Positions 5,730 through 8,719 of a stretch of 8,719 nucleotides of DNA are shown here, piece after piece. How positions within the stretch are numbered: the first letter of the stretch is position 1; each line of letters begins with the position of its first letter. Under the pieces are notes generated by a model, which was not told the DNA's origin, ran no database searches, and saw nothing but the letters and a program-made list of their open reading frames with translations. The position numbers and the translations under genes were made by a program. The stretch lies in the NCBI GenBank assembly GCA_030042855.1, contig JASHYU010000189.1:1-8719 (forward strand), given 5' to 3'. This DNA is from Thermoplasmata archaeon. GTDB taxonomy: Archaea; Thermoplasmatota; Thermoplasmata; UBA184.

Positions 5730-6248
5730 ATGGCCCCGTCGAGCCCCGAAGAGTTCCGGCACCTGATGGGGCGCTGGGCGACGGGCGTCTCGGTCGTCAC
5801 GGCGCACGACGGCACGGTCGATGCGGGGCTCACCGTCAACGGGTTCCTCTCGGTATCGCTCACGCCGCCGAGCGTCCTCGTGAGCCTCGCTCGGGACGTC
5901 GACACGCTCCCCGTGATCGCGCGCTCCGGTCGGTTCGGGGTGAGCTTCCTCGCCGCGGATCAGCGCGCCCTGAGCGAGCGGTTCGCGCGCAATGAGCCGT
6001 CCGAGGCGAAGTTCCGGGACGTGGCGTTCCACCGGGCGCCGGGCGGGACCCCGCTCCTGGACGCGACCCTGGGAGGGCTCGAATGCCACGTCGCCGCCCG
6101 GACGGTCGCGGGCGACCACGTCCTCCTGGTGGGGGAGGTCGACCACCAGGAGTCCGGGCGCGACGAGCTCCCGCTCCTGTTCTTCCGGTCCGCGTACGCG
6201 GAGGCGGACGCGCCCGACCGGCTCCGCCTCCCGGCCGGTCGGCGCTGA
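5730..6248 (+). CDS. Flavin reductase-like domain protein (FMN-binding)
   Basis: The 172 residues match the flavin-reductase-like family (HpaC/RutF/NTAB type), which binds FMN on a split barrel. Such proteins usually reduce free flavin with NAD(P)H for a partner oxygenase. Diagnostic stretches are RWATGVSVVTA at 15-25, GLTVNGFLSVSLTPPSVLVS at 33-52, the SGRFGVSFLA segment at 66-75, and GDHVLLVGEV at 128-137 with the conserved GDH. Length is typical. The ATG lies three bases after the permease stop, so it shares the exporter transcript. No oxygenase partner gene is visible in the window, which makes its electron acceptor unclear. Some archaeal members act as stand-alone ferric-iron or flavin reductases. 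Family is secure; role in export is unknown. Confidence 0.92.
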   Translation: MAPSSPEEFRHLMGRWATGVSVVTAHDGTVDAGLTVNGFLSVSLTPPSVLVSLARDVDTLPVIARSGRFGVSFLAADQRALSERFARNEPSEAKFRDVAFHRAPGGTPLLDATLGGLECHVAARTVAGDHVLLVGEVDHQESGRDELPLLFFRSAYAEADAPDRLRLPAGRR

Positions 6249-6258
6249 GGGGGCCCTC
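6247..6258 (+). terminator. GC-rich dyad at the end of the exporter operon
   Basis: GAGGG at 6247-6251 and CCCTC at 6254-6258 form a tight dyad that starts inside the TGA stop of the flavin reductase gene. The two-base centre means only about four pairs can form as a hairpin. No T-run follows directly; the next T-rich stretch (6275-6279) belongs to the trxB promoter. It is a weak candidate for the 3' boundary of the operon. Confidence 0.25.
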
Positions 6259-6261
6259 CCG

Positions 6262-6291
6262 CGGCGGGGGCTCTGTTTTAATCCCCCGCCG
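6262..6291. repeat. Perfect 9-base inverted repeat enclosing the trxB TATA box
   Basis: CGGCGGGGG (6262-6270) and CCCCCGCCG (6283-6291) are exact reverse complements separated by 12 bases that contain the TATA element. As DNA this could be a site for a dimeric regulator that masks or frames the promoter. As RNA from the upstream operon it would form a strong hairpin with a T-containing loop and could serve as a terminator. The sequence does not distinguish these uses. Confidence 0.55.
6275..6281 (+). promoter_or_regulatory. TATA element of the thioredoxin-reductase-like gene
   Basis: GTTTTAA stands out in G+C-rich surroundings and ends 24 bases before the ATG at 6305. No Shine-Dalgarno precedes that ATG, so the mRNA is probably leaderless. 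This spacing also argues for the 6305 start over any earlier in-frame codon inside the flavin reductase gene. Confidence 0.65.
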
Positions 6292-6304
6292 ACTCGAATC
6301 TGCG

Positions 6305-7267
6305 ATGGCCCCCGATCCCCGCGCGGTGCGACTGCTCATCCTGGGCAGCGGCGCCGCCGGCCTCACGGCCGCGCTCTACGCGGCGCGGGCCGAGCTGAAG
6401 CCGCTGGTGATCGCGGGGGTGCCCGCCGGGGGCCAGCTCCTGATCACGACGGACGTCGAGAACTACCCCGGGTTCCCCGAGGGGGTCCAGGGGCCGGAGC
6501 TGATCGACCGGATGCGCCGCCAGGCCGAGCGGTTCGGGGCGGAGTTCCTCGACGACAACGCGACCCGGGTCGACTTTTCCCGGACCCCGTTCCGCGTCGA
6601 CACCGGCGCGCAGGGCAGCTTCCTCGCGGACGCCGTCATCGTCGCGACCGGCGCGAACGCCCGGTGGCTCGACCTCGCGTCCGAGAAGCGGCTCATGGGC
6701 CACGGGATCTCGGCGTGCGCCACGTGCGACGGGTTCTTCTTCAAGGGCCGCGAGCTCGCCGTCGTCGGCGGCGGGGACACCGCGATGGAGGAGGCGCTCT
6801 TCCTCACGAACTTCGCGACGCACGTGACGATCGTCCACCGGCGCGACACGCTCCGCGCGAGCCCGATCATGGCCGCGCGGGCCCGGGCCCACCCGAAGAT
6901 CTCGTTCGCGCTCGACTCGGAGGTCGTCGAGGTCCTCGGCCGGGACTCGGTCGAGGGCATCCGGCTGCGCAGCGTGAAGGACGGCTCGACCCGGGAGCTC
7001 CAGGTCGGCGGCCTGTTCGTCGCCATCGGCCACGTGCCCTCGACCGAGGTCTTCCGGGGGGTCCTCGACCTCGACCGGGACGGCTACGTGAAGGTCCACG
7101 ATCACACCCGCACGAGCGTCGAAGGGGTCTTCGCGGCGGGGGACGTGCAGGACCGCCACTACCGCCAGGCGGTCAGCGCCGCCGGCTCCGGGTGCATGGC
7201 CGCCATCGACGCGGAGCGCTGGCTCGCCGCGCGCGCCCATGCGGCCCCCGCGCCGCCCGCCGCGTGA
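6305..7267 (+). CDS. trxB: Thioredoxin reductase-like FAD/NADPH disulfide reductase
   Basis: This 320-residue cytoplasmic flavoenzyme passes electrons from NADPH through FAD to a redox-active cysteine pair and on to thioredoxin-like partners. Visible motifs in order: FAD-binding GSGAAG at 14-19, GGQLLITTDVENYPGFPEG at 42-60, catalytic CATC at 138-141 followed by DG, NAD(P)-binding GGGDTA at 155-160, HRR at 178-180 (the basic pair that favours NADPH), and the second FAD motif GVFAAGDVQD at 274-283. Length is normal for the low-molecular-weight type. A short Ala/Pro tail (about 308-320) is unremarkable. It has its own promoter inside an inverted repeat, 56 bases after the flavin reductase stop. 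No thioredoxin gene is visible in the window. Family is secure; the in vivo partner is not known. Confidence 0.95.
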   Translation: MAPDPRAVRLLILGSGAAGLTAALYAARAELKPLVIAGVPAGGQLLITTDVENYPGFPEGVQGPELIDRMRRQAERFGAEFLDDNATRVDFSRTPFRVDTGAQGSFLADAVIVATGANARWLDLASEKRLMGHGISACATCDGFFFKGRELAVVGGGDTAMEEALFLTNFATHVTIVHRRDTLRASPIMAARARAHPKISFALDSEVVEVLGRDSVEGIRLRSVKDGSTRELQVGGLFVAIGHVPSTEVFRGVLDLDRDGYVKVHDHTRTSVEGVFAAGDVQDRHYRQAVSAAGSGCMAAIDAERWLAARAHAAPAPPAA

Positions 7268-7284
7268 GCGGCCGCCACCGCTCA
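7265..7284 (+). terminator. Hairpin starting at the trxB stop codon
   Basis: TGAGCGG (7265-7271) and CCGCTCA (7278-7284) pair over seven bases with a six-base loop. The first three bases are the trxB stop. TTTT occurs eight bases downstream at 7293-7296, but it is part of the ferredoxin TATA element. A termination or 3'-protection role for trxB mRNA is plausible. Confidence 0.45.
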
Positions 7285-7291
7285 AGGAGCC

Positions 7292-7299
7292 CTTTTATA
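7292..7299 (+). promoter_or_regulatory. TATA element of the ferredoxin-GGR operon
   Basis: CTTTTATA, preceded by purine-rich AAGGAG (a possible BRE at 7284-7289), ends 30 bases before the GTG start at 7329. This predicts a leader of only a few bases. The spacing supports GTG 7329 over the upstream in-frame ATG at 7239, which lies inside trxB and before the promoter. Confidence 0.65.
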
Positions 7300-7328
7300 C
7301 CGCCCGGTTCCGTCGTAGCCGGGGCGCC

Positions 7329-7520
7329 GTGCCGAACAAGAAAAGCCTCCATATCGAGTCGTCCGGCCAGCTCTGCATCTACTGCGGGGCGTGCGTCGGC
7401 ATCTGCCCGCTCAACTGCATCTACCTCGACGAGACCCGCATCACGTTCGACGAGAAGGTCTGCACCCGGTGCGAGATCTGCGTGAAGGCGTGCCCGGTGG
7501 GCGCGATCGAGATCGACTGA
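7329..7520 (+). CDS. 2x[4Fe-4S] ferredoxin, probable electron donor to GGR
   Basis: This 63-residue protein carries two complete CxxCxxCxxxCP cluster motifs: C16, C19, C22, C26 and C45, C48, C51, C55. It should therefore hold two low-potential [4Fe-4S] clusters like clostridial-type ferredoxins. A ninth cysteine, C30, follows the first motif and is not needed for ligation. I chose GTG 7329 because the residues before it are low-complexity Arg/Pro and overlap trxB and the promoter. A ferredoxin gene beside geranylgeranyl reductase is also known from Methanosarcina acetivorans, where the ferredoxin was needed for full lipid saturation in a heterologous host. The 23-base gap to the GGR gene with a strong ribosome binding site indicates one operon. 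That it donates to the GGR here is inference from context. Confidence 0.93.
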   Translation: MPNKKSLHIESSGQLCIYCGACVGICPLNCIYLDETRITFDEKVCTRCEICVKACPVGAIEID

Positions 7521-7534
7521 GGGGACCGAAGGAC

Positions 7535-7540
7535 GGAGGA
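7535..7540 (+). promoter_or_regulatory. Strong Shine-Dalgarno before the GGR gene
   Basis: GGAGGA lies three bases before ATG 7544 and fixes that start. It contrasts with the promoter-proximal genes of the window, which lack such a site. That fits leaderless first genes and Shine-Dalgarno-led internal operon genes. Confidence 0.75.
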
Positions 7541-7543
7541 ACG

Positions 7544-8719
7544 ATGCCCGACCTGACGACGGACGTACTGGTGATCGGCGGCGGGCCCGCGGGCAGCATG
7601 ACCGCGAAATGGGCCGCGAAATCCGGGGCGAGGGTGCTCCTCCTCGAGAAGCGGCAGGAGATCGGGAGCCCGGTCCGGTGCGGGGAGGGGATGAGCAAGG
7701 ACTGGCTTCCCGAGGTCGGGATCACCCCCGGTCGCTGGATCAACCTCGAGGTGGAGGGGGCGCGCATCTTCTCGCCGAGCGAGAAGGTCTTCGAGATCAA
7801 CGAGAAGCACGCCGGCAACGAGGTCGGCTACGTCGTCGAGCGGGACGAGTTCGATAAGCAGCTCGCGATCGACGCCGCGAACGCGGGCGTCGAGGTCAAG
7901 CTGAAGACCGCGGCGGTCGGGCTCCTGAAGGACGGCGGGCGCATCGTCGGCGCGAAGGTGAAGGAGTTCGGCCAGACGTACGAGGTCCGGGCGCCCGTGA
8001 CGATCGGCGCGGACGGCTTCGAGAGCCAGATCGGCCGGTGGGCGGGCCTCCCCACGAACATCGCGGTCCGCGACATGGACACGTGCCTCCAGTACCGGAT
8101 GACGAACGTCGACTGCGACGCCCGCTACTGCGACTTCTTCCTCGGGAGGGTCGCCCCGGGCGGCTACGTCTGGGTCTTCCCGAAGGCGAACGGCCTCGCG
8201 AACGTCGGGATCGGGGTCCAGGTGAGCCAGGTCCAGAACCCGGCGGATGCCCGGACGTACCTCGACCGCTGGATCGAGCACCACCCGGGCTACGCGAAGG
8301 GGAAGAAGATCGACATGGTGGGCGGCGGCGTCTCGATCTCGCCTCCGCTCAAGCAGACGGTCGCCGACGGGATCATGCTCGTCGGGGACGCGGCGCGGAT
8401 GATCGATCCGCTCACGGGCGGCGGGATCGCGAACGGATGCATCGCGGGGAAGATCTGCGGCACGGTCGCCGCGGAGGCCGCCCACTCGGGCGACGCGTCG
8501 AAGGAGTTCCTCCAGCGGTACGAGAAGGGCTGGCGCGTGCGCCTCGAGGAGAAGCTCTACCGCAACTGGCTCGCGAAGGAGAAGCTCGTGACCCTCAGCG
8601 ACGCGACGTTCGACAAGATCATCGACGCGCTCTCGGGCGTCCGGCTCGAGAAGCTGAGCGTCCACAACATCCTCCGGGCCGTGCGCGACAAGTACCCCGA
8701 GGTCACGAAGGAGTTCGAG
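7544..8719 (+). CDS. Geranylgeranyl reductase family flavoprotein (archaeol lipid saturation), 3' end cut off
   Basis: The enzyme reduces double bonds of geranylgeranyl chains on archaeal membrane lipids, using FAD, at the cytoplasmic face of the membrane. The 392 visible residues have the family motifs in order: FAD dinucleotide-binding GGGPAGS at 12-18, the substrate-region RCGEG at 45-49 with conserved C46, GADGFES at 155-161, GGYVWVFPK at 206-214 (the YxWxFP motif lining the lipid pocket) followed by ANVGIGV at 219-225, and LVGDAARMIDPLTGGGIANG at 279-298. Family members have about 390-410 residues, so only the last few residues and the stop lie beyond the window. The start is ATG 7544 behind GGAGGA. 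The preceding ferredoxin is the likely electron source. A menaquinone- or chlorophyll-type prenyl reductase is possible within this superfamily but less likely given the context. Confidence 0.95.
   Translation, partial: MPDLTTDVLVIGGGPAGSMTAKWAAKSGARVLLLEKRQEIGSPVRCGEGMSKDWLPEVGITPGRWINLEVEGARIFSPSEKVFEINEKHAGNEVGYVVERDEFDKQLAIDAANAGVEVKLKTAAVGLLKDGGRIVGAKVKEFGQTYEVRAPVTIGADGFESQIGRWAGLPTNIAVRDMDTCLQYRMTNVDCDARYCDFFLGRVAPGGYVWVFPKANGLANVGIGVQVSQVQNPADARTYLDRWIEHHPGYAKGKKIDMVGGGVSISPPLKQTVADGIMLVGDAARMIDPLTGGGIANGCIAGKICGTVAAEAAHSGDASKEFLQRYEKGWRVRLEEKLYRNWLAKEKLVTLSDATFDKIIDALSGVRLEKLSVHNILRAVRDKYPEVTKEFE

Noticed and set aside
5214..6146. 310-codon open frame on the minus strand across the permease and flavin reductase genes
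   Set aside because: It spans two unrelated genes and is dominated by Arg, Glu, Asp and Pro without hydrophobic periodicity, so it is a shadow frame.
7421..8665. 414-codon open frame on the minus strand opposite the GGR gene
   Set aside because: It is antisense to a gene with clear GGR motifs, and its composition is the Asp/Arg/Val-rich pattern expected when G+C-rich codons are read on the opposite strand.
1..8719. Mobile element, prophage, CRISPR or defence system
   Set aside because: I found no transposase, integrase, terminal repeats with target duplication, regularly spaced repeats or known defence domains. The genes are metabolic and transport genes with uniform codon use.

Overview
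This window looks like a piece of a high-G+C archaeal chromosome (roughly two thirds G+C by eye). The archaeal call rests on three things. There is a geranylgeranyl (archaeol) reductase next to a small 2x[4Fe-4S] ferredoxin. Several promoters have TATA elements about 25 bases upstream of start codons that lack a ribosome binding site, as in leaderless archaeal transcription. The ACT-domain protein is of an archaeal type. A Thermoplasmata-like euryarchaeon is my best guess, but lineage cannot be fixed from sequence reading alone.

Layout, left to right. Minus strand 1-325 is the 5' part of argG (argininosuccinate synthase), running off the left edge. It diverges from a plus-strand gene (423-1064) for a helical/HTH-like plus ACT-domain protein. 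The AT-rich gap between them holds a TATA element readable in both directions and a dyad-symmetric operator candidate. A 370-base region without a convincing gene (1065-1434) holds several strong inverted repeats. Next is a plus-strand gene (1435-2649) for an M29-aminopeptidase-like protein that appears to have lost the metal-binding residues. Its 3' end overlaps the convergent minus-strand gene 2558-3502, a MetF-like (methylenetetrahydrofolate reductase-like) TIM-barrel protein. A 173-base divergent promoter region separates that gene from a tight three-gene operon: ABC exporter ATPase (3676-4608), ABC-2 permease (4605-5726, ATGA overlap) and a flavin-reductase-domain protein (5730-6248). Separate promoters then serve a thioredoxin-reductase-like flavoprotein (6305-7267) and a ferredoxin plus geranylgeranyl reductase pair (7329-7520 and 7544 to the right edge; the reductase is nearly complete).

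How the genes fit together. The right half is redox-themed: flavin reductase, NADPH-dependent disulfide reductase, ferredoxin and the flavoenzyme that saturates archaeal membrane lipids. The ferredoxin and GGR are best read as an electron-donor/enzyme pair. The left half is amino-acid and one-carbon metabolism: argG with an ACT protein that may sense an amino acid, and a MetF-like enzyme. I see no tRNA or rRNA gene, CRISPR array, insertion sequence or prophage gene. The most interesting points are the regulatory palindromes (363-420, 3594-3611, 6262-6291), the apparently metal-free M29-like protein, and the flavin reductase locked into an ABC exporter operon.
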